Source: UBA2185 sp964564625
GTDB taxonomy: Bacteria > Desulfobacterota > Syntrophia > Syntrophales > UBA2185
Length of the DNA stretch: 64,000 nucleotides
Reading direction: 5' to 3'
Assembly: GCA_964564625.1 (NCBI GenBank)
Contig: CAZMBE010000013.1
Coordinates: forward strand, 1-64,000
Made by a program: the position numbers and the translations under genes. This document shows positions 33,332 through 41,611 of this stretch, one piece after another (the first letter of the stretch is position 1; every line of letters starts with the position of its first letter). The notes beneath the pieces are model-generated. The model worked only from the letters and a program-made list of their open reading frames with translations. It was not told the DNA's origin and did not search any database.

Positions 33332-34453
33332 TCAGAGGTATTGGGTCACGAGGGATTTTACGTATCGAGCGATGGCAATACAAGATGTCAATCCGGGGGA
33401 TTCAATGCCGATGAGATTTATCAGGCCTGAGTGGCCTCTGTCTTTCTCGGCTTTAATGATGAAATCGTGGTACGGTTCGCCCGGGCCCTGGAGTTTCGGC
33501 CTGATACCGCACATGTCCGGATGAAGGCTCTCTTCCTTGATCTCCCGCAAATATTTTTTGATGGAATGATAAAACAATGTTTTTCTGCCTTCATCAATGC
33601 TGTATTCAATTTCATCGACATACTGGCTGTCCGGACCGAATTTGACGCGATTACCCAAATCGAGCGTGGCGTGAATGCCGAGACTCACGGTATTGTCGGG
33701 CGGTACGGGATAGATTAAGTGGTGCAGCTTTGGCGCCGGTGAAGCAGAGAAGTAATTCCCCTTGCAGTAATGCAGGCGATACCCATGGTGGTCGATATCC
33801 ATGCCGGCCATAGCGGCAATTTTGTCGGAGTATAATCCTGCGCAGTTAATCAAGAGCTTCGTGCGGAACCTGTATTCGCCTCTGTTCATTTCCAGTTCGT
33901 AAGATCCGTTCTCGTTATGAATCGCCGTCACTTCCGAGCGAAAAGCAATGATGGCGCCGTTGGATTCCGCATTTACGTAAAATGACCTCATGAGGCTGTG
34001 ACTGTCTATAATCCCTGTGGATGGGGAAAAGATGGCAGCTTTGGCAATGACCTCCGGTTCAAGAGTCAGGATTTGTTTTTCCCCTAAAAGTGTGAGATCG
34101 AGGACGCCATTTCCCTCGGCATGTTTTTTGATGGCTTCGAGTTTCCTACATTCTTCGTCATTTGTGGCGACTATCAGCTTTCCGATCCGATTATAGGGTA
34201 TATCCCGTTCCCTGCAGAGTTTATAGAGAAGCCGGTTTCCATCCGTGCAGAAGGCGGCCTTCATGAATCCGTGGGGATAATAAATACCTGCGTGAATCAC
34301 TTCGCTGTTGCGGCTGCTTGTTTCCTGGCCGAAGCTGATGTTTTTCTCTAGTACAAGCACCCGCTCATAGTGCGGGGAAAGCTCCTCCGCAATGGCAAGC
34401 CCAATCACGCCGGCGCCGATAATAGTGATATTGAAGGTATCGATATCAGTCAT
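33332..34453 (-). CDS. LhgO-like FAD-dependent oxidoreductase
   Basis: 373 residues. The FAD motif is GAGVIGLAIAEEL near the N-terminus. QETSSRNSEVIHAGIYYPHG is the diagnostic block of L-2-hydroxyglutarate dehydrogenase/oxidase (LhgO) proteins. Further blocks are INCAGLYSDKIA, SLGIHATLD and the C-terminal IGIESPGLTSCIAIARYV. The family oxidises L-2-hydroxyglutarate to 2-oxoglutarate and passes electrons to quinone. It lies downstream of sugar-nucleotide genes, with six bases to ugd, so cotranscription is likely but the functional link is unclear. Confidence 0.9.
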   Translation of the reverse strand: MTDIDTFNITIIGAGVIGLAIAEELSPHYERVLVLEKNISFGQETSSRNSEVIHAGIYYPHGFMKAAFCTDGNRLLYKLCRERDIPYNRIGKLIVATNDEECRKLEAIKKHAEGNGVLDLTLLGEKQILTLEPEVIAKAAIFSPSTGIIDSHSLMRSFYVNAESNGAIIAFRSEVTAIHNENGSYELEMNRGEYRFRTKLLINCAGLYSDKIAAMAGMDIDHHGYRLHYCKGNYFSASPAPKLHHLIYPVPPDNTVSLGIHATLDLGNRVKFGPDSQYVDEIEYSIDEGRKTLFYHSIKKYLREIKEESLHPDMCGIRPKLQGPGEPYHDFIIKAEKDRGHSGLINLIGIESPGLTSCIAIARYVKSLVTQYL

Positions 34454-34458
34454 TGATA

Positions 34459-35832
34459 TCAGAAATGCGTCAGTGACGGTTTACCGATGGGATAGACATT
34501 GAAGCCCATTTTATGGCACTTTATGTGGTCGAGGATGTTCCTCCCGTCAAATAGTGCCGCCGGCTTGATCATTGCATCATAGATTTTTTGATAGTCCAGT
34601 TCCTTATACAGATTCCACTCTGTAATTACGGCAATGGCGTGACAGCCTGCGGCTGCACTGTAAGGATCTTCTATAAAGCTGATTTTGCCATCGATATTTG
34701 CAAGGTCGACTCTGGCGTTTCTCAATGCCTGTGGATCCGTAATAACGACTTCTGCTTTTTCCTCTATAAGCTTCTTCGTAATAAAAAGCGCGGGACTTTC
34801 TCTCGTGTCACTTGTGTTGGCCTTGAAGGACGCTCCGAACAGGCAAATCTTCTTATCGGCAAGGGTATTAAACATGGCTTTCAGCATATTCAGTGTAAAA
34901 CGCTCCTGCTGATATTGGTTGATTTTTACAACTCCTTCCCAATAGTCGGCAACTTCATTAAGACCGTATTGCCTGCAGAGATAGACCAGGTTCAGGATAT
35001 CCTTTTTGAAGCAGGACCCGCCGAAACCAACACTCGAATTCAGATATTTATCGCCTATCCGTCTGTCCATACCGACCGCCCTTGCAACCTCGGTAATGTC
35101 GGCATCGGTTTTCTCACAGAGAGCGGAAATAGCGTTGATAGACGATATTCGCTGGGCGAGAAAGGCGTTCGATGTGATTTTGGAAAGTTCGCTGCTCCAG
35201 ATATTTGAGGTAATGATCTTTTCCCGCGGTATCCAGTTGGCGTATATTTCGACGAGAACTTCCCTGGCCTTTAGGCCACTTTCCGTCTCCCGGGAACCGA
35301 TAAGAACGCGATCAGGGTTTTCCAGGTCCTTTATGGCTGAACCCTCCGCTAAAAATTCCGGATTGGAGAGTACTTCAAAGGTAGAGGAATGGGTATTGCG
35401 CAATATATTCTCCATCGCCTGAGCAGTTTTCACAGGCAGAGTGCTTTTTTCGATCACAATTTTTGATGATTCGGAGTACTGAAGGATCTGTCTGGCGGTT
35501 TTTTCCCAGTATTGGAGGTCCGCTGCCATGCCGGCACCTGCGCCAAACGTTTTAGTTGGAGTGTTGACACTCACAAAGATGATGTCATTCTCTCTGATGC
35601 TACCTTCTGTATCAATGCTGAAGAAGAGGTTCTTTCCGCGGGTTTTCCGGACTATTTCGTCAAGACCGGGTTCATAGATGGGAAGCTCGTCAGAGTTCCA
35701 CGCATCGATACGTGTCGGATTGATATCCACAATGGTGACTTTGTACTGGGGACATTTGTATGCGATCATAGCCATCGTCGGACCGCCCACATAACCGGCG
35801 CCGATACACAGGATATTTTTTTCGAATTTCAT
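34459..35832 (-). CDS. ugd: UDP-glucose 6-dehydrogenase, animal-like type
   Basis: 457 residues. It opens ILCIGAGYVGGPTMAMIAYK and holds YEPGLDEIVR, FVSVNTPTKTFGAGAG, NPEFLAEGSAIKDL, SSELSKITSNAFLAQR and the catalytic cysteine in SVGFGGSCFKKDILNLVYL. By recall, these blocks follow the human UGDH sequence (GYVGGPT, NTPTKTYG, FLAQRISSIN, GGSCFQKDVLNLVYL) more closely than typical bacterial Ugd. It oxidises UDP-glucose to UDP-glucuronate, feeding the UDP-xylose synthase upstream in the same operon and the epimerase at 11415. Confidence 0.94.
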   Translation of the reverse strand: MKFEKNILCIGAGYVGGPTMAMIAYKCPQYKVTIVDINPTRIDAWNSDELPIYEPGLDEIVRKTRGKNLFFSIDTEGSIRENDIIFVSVNTPTKTFGAGAGMAADLQYWEKTARQILQYSESSKIVIEKSTLPVKTAQAMENILRNTHSSTFEVLSNPEFLAEGSAIKDLENPDRVLIGSRETESGLKAREVLVEIYANWIPREKIITSNIWSSELSKITSNAFLAQRISSINAISALCEKTDADITEVARAVGMDRRIGDKYLNSSVGFGGSCFKKDILNLVYLCRQYGLNEVADYWEGVVKINQYQQERFTLNMLKAMFNTLADKKICLFGASFKANTSDTRESPALFITKKLIEEKAEVVITDPQALRNARVDLANIDGKISFIEDPYSAAAGCHAIAVITEWNLYKELDYQKIYDAMIKPAALFDGRNILDHIKCHKMGFNVYPIGKPSLTHF

Positions 35833-35847
35833 GATAACCCCTGTCGG

Positions 35848-36780
35848 TTAAACTACATTGCGAAAATATGCTATTGTGCTTTCAAGTCCTTCTTCAAGAC
35901 TGATCCTTGGCTGCCAGCCCAGAGTTTTTCTGGCTAAAGAAATATCAGGTTTGCGCTGCATGGGATCATCCTGGGGCAGTGATGTAAATATAATTTTAGA
36001 TCGACTTTTGGTCATTTTAGTTACTGTTTTGGCTAACTCCAGGATAGTGAATTCATCCGGATTACCCAGATTTACAGGACCGGGAAAATCTTCTCGGCTT
36101 TCCATCATTCGTATCATGCCGTCCACCATGTCGTCAACATAACAGAACGACCTGGTCTGGGAGCCGTTTCCGTAAACGGTAATATTTTCACCTTTGAGGG
36201 ACTGGACGATAAAATTACTGACAACACGTCCATCATTCAAGGCCATGCGTGGTCCATACGTATTAAATATTCTGGCGATTTTTATATCCACATTATTTTG
36301 CCGATGGTAGTCCATCATGAGGCATTCAGCCGCCCTTTTCCCTTCGTCATAGCAGCTTCTTATCCCGATGGGATTGACCCTGCCCCAATAATCTTCCCTT
36401 TGGGGATGAACTTCAGGATCCCCATAGACCTCGGACGTTGACGCTAACAGGATTCTGGCCTTCACCCGCTTTGCCATACCAAGGGTATTTATCGTTCCCA
36501 TTACGTTCGTCTTGATAGTTTTGATCGGGTTGTACTGGTAATGTATCGGTGAGGCCGGAGACGCCAGGTTGTATATCTGGTCAACCTCAAGAAAAATAGG
36601 GTTGATGATATCGTGTCTGATCAGTTCAAAACGGGAGTTTGTCAGGAGATGAATGATGTTGTCCTTGCTGCCCGTAAAAAAATTATCCAGGCATAAGATA
36701 TCATTTCCCTGTTCGATAAGTCGATCACAAAGGTTCGAACCTAAAAAGCCCGCGCCGCCGGTAACAAGTATTCGTTTCAT
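35848..36780 (-). CDS. uxs: UDP-glucuronate decarboxylase (UDP-xylose synthase)
   Basis: 310 residues. ILVTGGAGFLGSNLCDRL binds NAD. DNFFTGSKDNI, YNLASPASPIHYQYNPIKT, TSEVYGDPEVHPQ and YDEGKRAAE (catalytic Y-x3-K) are the diagnostic UXS blocks. It decarboxylates UDP-glucuronate to UDP-xylose. It is transcribed just ahead of ugd, giving both steps from UDP-glucose. The pair resembles animal and plant enzymes in pattern. Confidence 0.95.
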   Translation of the reverse strand: MKRILVTGGAGFLGSNLCDRLIEQGNDILCLDNFFTGSKDNIIHLLTNSRFELIRHDIINPIFLEVDQIYNLASPASPIHYQYNPIKTIKTNVMGTINTLGMAKRVKARILLASTSEVYGDPEVHPQREDYWGRVNPIGIRSCYDEGKRAAECLMMDYHRQNNVDIKIARIFNTYGPRMALNDGRVVSNFIVQSLKGENITVYGNGSQTRSFCYVDDMVDGMIRMMESREDFPGPVNLGNPDEFTILELAKTVTKMTKSRSKIIFTSLPQDDPMQRKPDISLARKTLGWQPRISLEEGLESTIAYFRNVV

Positions 36781-36899
36781 GAGTTTTTATGGTATTTTTT
36801 TTTTAATTCTGCTATTTAACGGAAACCTCCTTCTTATGTCAACAAGAAATATCCCCTTAGATTTTGGACAATCTAAGGGCTCGGCCTCATGTGTCTTTT

Positions 36900-37754
36900 A
36901 TGCAGCAGAATGATGATATAAAAAAAGGTATATTGTACATCGTGGCTACCCCGATAGGAAATCTGGAGGACATTACGCTGAGAGCGATGCGCATTCTAAA
37001 GGAAGTACAGCTTATTGCTGCCGAGGATACACGAAGGACAAGAAAACTGTTGCGTGCATATGATATTCATACCCCTTTAATGAGTCTGTATGAACAGGTT
37101 GAAGAGAGAAAGAGCGGTCGCCTGGTCTCGATGTTGCGCGAAGGAATAAATGTAGCATATGTATCAGACGCGGGAACACCAGGTATATCCGATCCTGGTC
37201 ATGTGCTTGTCGAGCAGGCTATTGCCCATGGTATCAGGGTTGTTCCTGTTCCCGGTGCGTCCGCAGTTATTGCGGCACTCAGCGTTTCCGGGTTACCCAT
37301 TGATCATTTTATTTTTTATGGATTTTTACCGTCAAGGAAAGTAAGCCGAATAAACTTTTTGCGGTCGGTTGCAGAAGAAACAAAGACGCTTGTCGTATAC
37401 GAGTCTCCAAAGCGACTTATGGCATCGCTCAGTGACATAGTAACCGTCCTGGGCGACAGAAGGGTTGTTGTCTTGAGAGAACTTACAAAGGTTTTCGAGG
37501 AAATCCTGCGTGGAACGGTGAGCAGTGTTATTCGCACACTGCAGGGAAGGACTGTAAAAGGAGAAATAACCATAATAATTGCCAGGGAAAAGCAGATACT
37601 TCCGTCATATTCAGATAATGATATACGTGCCCGGTTTGAACAACTGCATATCCACACGGATTTATCTCGACGGGATATCATCGGAAAGCTTGCACATGAC
37701 ATGAGAATATCCCGAAAAAGAGTGTACAGGATTGTGATAAACCATGAGGGATAG
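36900..37754 (+). CDS. rsmI: 16S rRNA 2'-O-methyltransferase RsmI
   Basis: 284 residues from the ATG at 36900; an in-frame TTG start at 36864 is possible and neither has a clear ribosome binding site. It shows LYIVATPIGNLEDITLRA, AAEDTRRTRKLL, YVSDAGTPGISDPG, VPVPGASAVIAAL and YESPKRL, the standard tetrapyrrole-methylase-type blocks of RsmI. It methylates C1402 of 16S rRNA. It is divergent from the UDP-xylose synthase. Confidence 0.95.
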   Translation: MQQNDDIKKGILYIVATPIGNLEDITLRAMRILKEVQLIAAEDTRRTRKLLRAYDIHTPLMSLYEQVEERKSGRLVSMLREGINVAYVSDAGTPGISDPGHVLVEQAIAHGIRVVPVPGASAVIAALSVSGLPIDHFIFYGFLPSRKVSRINFLRSVAEETKTLVVYESPKRLMASLSDIVTVLGDRRVVVLRELTKVFEEILRGTVSSVIRTLQGRTVKGEITIIIAREKQILPSYSDNDIRARFEQLHIHTDLSRRDIIGKLAHDMRISRKRVYRIVINHEG

Positions 37755-38030
37755 AAGGGAATTGCTTTTTACTATTTTCTTGAACTGTTCGGGGAGGTAT
37801 GATAACTCTCATGCACTAGTATTTGCACTACGTTTTCCCTTGAGGAGCTGTTGCCGTAAGGTGCAGAGATTTGGACCGGTTCTGGCTGGTCTTATTGAGC
37901 AAAACAGCAGGAATAGCAGCGCTGGTTTGATGATTGTGCTGTTGCGCATCGGCCAGAGATGACAGAGAGATGAGATGCATGAATGCAACAGTTATTTCAT
38001 GACATATCCTAAGGCAAAGTGAGGCTGATT

Positions 38031-38441
38031 ATGGATGCAACATCAAAGTATAGTGTGGGAGTGCTCAATGGAGGTGGCAGGGCAGTTGAGGACACCCGTG
38101 ATCACGATATCATTATAGATGGCCGTCTATTGAAACCGGGTGAGAGGATTTATAGTCTCGTTGATATGGCCGATGATACCATAGAAGGCGACTCCAAGAA
38201 AGATCGTGAAATTATTGTCATTGATGGTCGGGTGTATGAGAGAGTGTCCAGACCTGACGATACGGTTTATGAGCATACGGATGTTGTGGAAAAGGGTTCC
38301 GTGGACCCGGTGTTTGATACAGGCCTTAATGAAGAGATAATGAAAAGGGTTGCTGAAACCGCCGAAAGGATCGCAAAAGAGATGGTTCCGGAGATTGCCG
38401 AAAGGGTGATCAGGGAAGAGATAGATAAGCTTAAAAAATGA
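38031..38441 (+). CDS. Hypothetical protein with charged C-terminal helix
   Basis: 136 residues from the ATG at 38031. The middle contains two similar short strands, DIIIDGRLLKPGER and EIIVIDGRVYERV. The end is a long charged helix, AETAERIAKEMVPEIAERVI, a motif seen at the C-terminus of several deltaproteobacterial regulators. No signal peptide or membrane segment is visible. Its stop overlaps the ATG of the next gene, which is secreted, so the two may be translated together. Function unknown. Confidence 0.7.
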   Translation: MDATSKYSVGVLNGGGRAVEDTRDHDIIIDGRLLKPGERIYSLVDMADDTIEGDSKKDREIIVIDGRVYERVSRPDDTVYEHTDVVEKGSVDPVFDTGLNEEIMKRVAETAERIAKEMVPEIAERVIREEIDKLKK

Positions 38442-39121
38442 CAAAGAAATTTTTTATTGTAGTTGCATCCTGTATTTTCTTATTGCTCTCTAGTGAGGGA
38501 TTTTCACAGAACAATGTGGATATACTTGTAGTGGACGCAGAGGGTAGAAGTGTTATAATAAATCATGACATGGACGCTGCAAGGAATAACGCCATCCGTA
38601 ATGCCTTGCAGAAGGCTGTGGAGCGTGCGGTATTAATGTTAATTCCTCATGCCACCGCTGAAGAAAAAGCCCAGATAATCAAAGATGGTATTTATACCAC
38701 AAGTGATGATTATGTTCATGATTACAGAATCATTTCTGAAAAACAGGATCATACAATCTATAAGGTTGAAATTAAATCAAAATTATCTATGAGCACTATC
38801 AGGGATAGTCTCCAGGCGCTGGGACTTCTCGCGGTGGCAATGAACAAAATTGCTTTTACAACAGCAGTTATTTCGGTGCAGGGTTTATATAATTATGCGG
38901 ATTATTCAAAGGTAAAAGAGCTCATGAAGACCAGGGTAAGAGGTGTGAGGACTTTTCATCCTCAACGTCTCGAGGGGGGTATGGCAAAGCTCGTGTTATA
39001 TATTCAGGATGGCAATATTCAATCTGTCGCGGATGAACTCATGCAAACGGGACAATTTTCAGTACGAAATATTAGTGCGAATCAAAATTATATGGAAGTT
39101 ACTTTTTTACAACAAAAATAA
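38438..39121 (+). CDS. Secreted FlgT-N-like protein
   Basis: 227 residues. A signal peptide (about 1-23, FFIVVASCIFLLLSSEGFSQ) is followed by an alpha/beta domain that starts VVDAEGRSVIINHDMDAARNNA and NALQKAVERAV. This is the pattern of the flagellar assembly protein T N-terminal domain and LPP20-like proteins. The C-terminal half (from about 145) looks like a second small domain. It overlaps the preceding gene and is followed by a lipoprotein gene after 16 bases. It is likely periplasmic or outer-membrane associated; role unknown. Confidence 0.75.
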   Translation: MTKKFFIVVASCIFLLLSSEGFSQNNVDILVVDAEGRSVIINHDMDAARNNAIRNALQKAVERAVLMLIPHATAEEKAQIIKDGIYTTSDDYVHDYRIISEKQDHTIYKVEIKSKLSMSTIRDSLQALGLLAVAMNKIAFTTAVISVQGLYNYADYSKVKELMKTRVRGVRTFHPQRLEGGMAKLVLYIQDGNIQSVADELMQTGQFSVRNISANQNYMEVTFLQQK

Positions 39122-39137
39122 AGGTATCTGATTCCGT

Positions 39138-39746
39138 ATGAAAGTACTTTTTAATTGTTTATACAGTCAACTGCTTCTATCGTTAATTATCCTGATGATG
39201 ACTATGGGATGTACATCGATACCAAGCAAAGTGGATCCCGATTTTCATAGAAGCGGCACAAAGCTTATTGCCGTGTTACCTGTAAACAATCACACTACCG
39301 ATGCAAAAGCGGCTCAGATACTAAGGGAAAAAGTTTTTAACGAACTGTATTTTAAGGGCTATCCTAAAATATCATTGCAGCTCATCGACGCAAAGCTTTC
39401 TAAATTATATGAGGGATATGCGGATTATAGGAGAGAAAATCTTTCTCCCAAGGCTGTAGGTGAGCTTTTAGGGGTCGACGCAGTCCTTTATGCGACTTTG
39501 CATGAGTGCTCGACTTCTTTCATGTATATGTATGCACCAATACATGTATCCGTTGTGTTCGAATTGCGAAGTGCAAAGACCGGCGGAACTCTCTGGAGTT
39601 CCCGGTATAGAACCGTCAAAAGAAATTATGGACTTTCACGGGAACAGCTCAAAATGGAGTCATATCAGGCATATGAACCGGCGATTCAGGAAGTTGTAGA
39701 TAAGGCCATGGAGACTCTTCCTGATTTTCCTGATCCTGTGACATAA
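39138..39746 (+). CDS. Outer-membrane lipoprotein, GNA1162/DUF799-like
   Basis: 202 residues. A lipoprotein signal peptide ends at a lipobox-like TMGC near residue 25. The domain (LIAVLPVNNHTTDAKAAQIL, then LGVDAVLYATLHECSTSF and SAKTGGTLWSSRYR) matches the GNA1162/CsgG-like fold. Such lipoproteins form or assist outer-membrane structures. It sits in a run of three envelope proteins, each exported, suggesting a shared envelope function. Confidence 0.82.
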   Translation: MKVLFNCLYSQLLLSLIILMMTMGCTSIPSKVDPDFHRSGTKLIAVLPVNNHTTDAKAAQILREKVFNELYFKGYPKISLQLIDAKLSKLYEGYADYRRENLSPKAVGELLGVDAVLYATLHECSTSFMYMYAPIHVSVVFELRSAKTGGTLWSSRYRTVKRNYGLSREQLKMESYQAYEPAIQEVVDKAMETLPDFPDPVT

Positions 39747-39777
39747 CATTTATTGTTCGGCACTAATCACTTTAAAA

Positions 39778-39812
39778 AAAGATCGGTAAAATTTTTTACG
39801 ATGTGGATCTTT
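39778..39812. other. Intergenic inverted repeat
   Basis: AAAGATC (39778-39784) pairs with GATCTTT (39806-39812), enclosing a second palindrome GTAAAA-tt-TTTTAC. It lies between the lipoprotein and FecR-domain genes. It may act as a terminator or processing hairpin. Confidence 0.4.
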
Positions 39813-39851
39813 AAAAGCTGAAAAATACTCTACATACATAAGGAGACCCAG

Positions 39852-40619
39852 ATGAAAAAGATAATAATGTTCTTGTGCGTATTATCATTTGTGTTGGTTG
39901 GTCTTGATCAGGTTGATGCAAAGAGGATTATGGAGTTAAAAATTGGAAGAGGTGATGCGAAAGTCAACCTCGTAAAAGGGTCTGTGAAGGTTCTGGCTCC
40001 TGGGACTAAAAAGTGGCGCTCCTTGAAAGCAGGAGATGTTCTCAGGGCAGGCGACCAGGTCAGTACCGGATCTAAAGCGAAACTGGAGCTCTTCCTACCT
40101 GATTATTCGACGGTACGCTTTGCCGGTAATTCTCATTTCAAGGTTCTCCAGATTGATTCCGGCAGTGAGACTCAGCCGAGAAAGATAAAGTTTCATATTG
40201 CTGTAGGAAAGACATGGGCCAATGTGACTAAAGCCGCAGGAAGGAGGGGTCAATTTGAGCTTCAGTGTGAGAATGCCGTCGCAGGAGTCAGGGGTACCAT
40301 ATATCGCGTGAATGTAGAGGATGATAAGTCAGCTCTGGTTAAGGTATATGATGGAGAAGTTCACGTTTCCGGAGGAGGGCCTGCCACGGATCTACCGAAG
40401 ATGATCGGCCCTCCCCATAAGATCGCGGGTCCCAAGCGGATTTCCGGTCCAAAAAAAGTCACTATGGAGGAATGGGTAGTCATTATTAAATCCATGCAAC
40501 AGATAAGGATCGCTGCTGATGGAACGGCAGAGAAACCACGTGATTTTACCGAAGAGGAAGATAGGGATGAGTGGGTGGATTGGAACAAAGAGAGGGATAG
40601 AGAGTTAGAAACAGACTAG
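39852..40619 (+). CDS. Secreted FecR-domain protein
   Basis: 255 residues. A signal peptide (about 1-23) precedes a FecR domain (about 35-175): VKGSVKVLAPGTKKWRSL, KAGDVLRAGDQVSTG, TVRFAGNSHFKVL and NAVAGVRGTIYRVN. After this comes a short proline/glycine-rich tract with repeated IxGPxxI units (MIGPPHKIAGPKRISGPKKV) and an acidic C-terminus. Periplasmic FecR-type domains bind or scaffold at the envelope; no sigma factor or TonB receptor gene is adjacent, so a signalling role is not supported here. Confidence 0.85.
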   Translation: MKKIIMFLCVLSFVLVGLDQVDAKRIMELKIGRGDAKVNLVKGSVKVLAPGTKKWRSLKAGDVLRAGDQVSTGSKAKLELFLPDYSTVRFAGNSHFKVLQIDSGSETQPRKIKFHIAVGKTWANVTKAAGRRGQFELQCENAVAGVRGTIYRVNVEDDKSALVKVYDGEVHVSGGGPATDLPKMIGPPHKIAGPKRISGPKKVTMEEWVVIIKSMQQIRIAADGTAEKPRDFTEEEDRDEWVDWNKERDRELETD

Positions 40620-40652
40620 AATTCTCATGAATATGACAGATAGAACTGATCG

Positions 40653-41192
40653 ATGAATATACCGAATCTATTGACGTTATTACGGATTCTTCTTGTTCCT
40701 GTTGTCGTGATATTTCTTATGCAAGGCGCCTTTTTGAAGGCACTTATTGTTCTGGCTATTTCGGGTATTACGGATGCCCTTGACGGTTTCCTGGCACGCA
40801 TATTAAATCAGCAGACAGTGCTTGGTGCATATCTGGATCCCATAGCGGATAAAGCCCTTCTTGCGAGTTGTTTTGTGATGCTATCGATAAAGGATGTAAT
40901 CCCGGGATGGCTCACTGTCATTGTTATCAGCAGGGATTTCATCATCCTTGTCGGCATTGCTATCCTGACAATCATGTCCATCCCGTACGAGATCCGTCCG
41001 TCATTTGTCAGCAAGATTACAACGGCGCTCCAATTGTTTACGGTTTTATTTTTCCTTTTGTTTCGCATTACTCCTGCATATATTGACTATAGGTGGCTAA
41101 TAGCTCTGCAATGGCTCACTGCCTTGTTTACTATTATTTCCGGTCTGAACTACATGGTAAGGGGGATAAAGTTAAACGCTTCCGCGGCATAA
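40653..41192 (+). CDS. pgsA: CDP-alcohol phosphatidyltransferase, probable phosphatidylglycerophosphate synthase
   Basis: 179 residues. It starts MNIPNLLTLLRILLVPVVV, standard for PgsA. The catalytic motif D-G-x2-A-R-x8-G-x3-D-x3-D is visible in ALDGFLARILNQQ...LGAYLDPIADK. About five membrane helices are present. It makes phosphatidylglycerophosphate from CDP-diacylglycerol in the inner membrane. Confidence 0.93.
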   Translation: MNIPNLLTLLRILLVPVVVIFLMQGAFLKALIVLAISGITDALDGFLARILNQQTVLGAYLDPIADKALLASCFVMLSIKDVIPGWLTVIVISRDFIILVGIAILTIMSIPYEIRPSFVSKITTALQLFTVLFFLLFRITPAYIDYRWLIALQWLTALFTIISGLNYMVRGIKLNASAA

Positions 41193-41372
41193 ATCCTTGC
41201 GGATAGATCTGTTAAGTCTTGAATGTCAAAAACAATTCAATGCACACCTCGCAACCTTGCTTTCCGGGAGCGGGCTTGAGACAGAAGAAACGTCATAAGT
41301 ATTTCCTCAGGGAGAGATCACTACAAGGATCTCAGGGTATGCCATAAAGATATATAAAATCATAATATTTGC

Positions 41373-41401
41373 TTGACATAACAGGGGATTGCTGTTAAAA
41401 A
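41373..41401 (+). promoter_or_regulatory. Sigma70-like promoter of the tRNA-Val gene
   Basis: TTGACA at 41373-41378, 17-base spacer, TAAAAA at 41396-41401 as a poor -10. The tRNA begins 31 bases downstream. Confidence 0.45.
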
Positions 41402-41431
41402 AACTTCCTTATTTTGGAAATAAATCGATGT

Positions 41432-41506
41432 AGGCACGTAGCTCAGGGGGAGAGCGCCATCCTGACGCGGTGGATGTCCAGGGTTCAAATCCCTGCGTGC
41501 CTACCA
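41432..41506 (+). tRNA. tRNA-Val (anticodon GAC)
   Basis: 75 bases including an encoded CCA. The acceptor AGGCACG pairs with CGTGCCT. The D arm is GCTC-aggggga-GAGC, the anticodon stem CCATC pairs with GGTGG, and the loop is CTGACGC with anticodon GAC. The T arm is CAGGG-TTCAAAT-CCCTG. One G-T pair is present in the anticodon stem. It reads GUC codons. Confidence 0.95.
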
Positions 41507-41542
41507 TTTTTTATGGGACATGAATAAGAATTAATGTTGGTG

Positions 41543-41580
41543 AGGGCATCAGCAGGTTGAAAGCGGTGATGCCCTTTCTT
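41543..41580 (+). terminator. Hairpin between tRNA-Val and thrS
   Basis: AGGGCATC (41543-41550) pairs with GATGCCCT (41568-41575), followed by TTCTT. It could terminate the tRNA transcript or act as an attenuator in the thrS leader. Confidence 0.6.
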
Positions 41581-41611
41581 ATAAAAACACTAATAAACCA
41601 GGTTTCGGTTT

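Noticed and set aside
37744..37962. 72-codon frame overlapping the end of rsmI
   Set aside because: No ribosome binding site, no family pattern and it overlaps rsmI; treated as noncoding.
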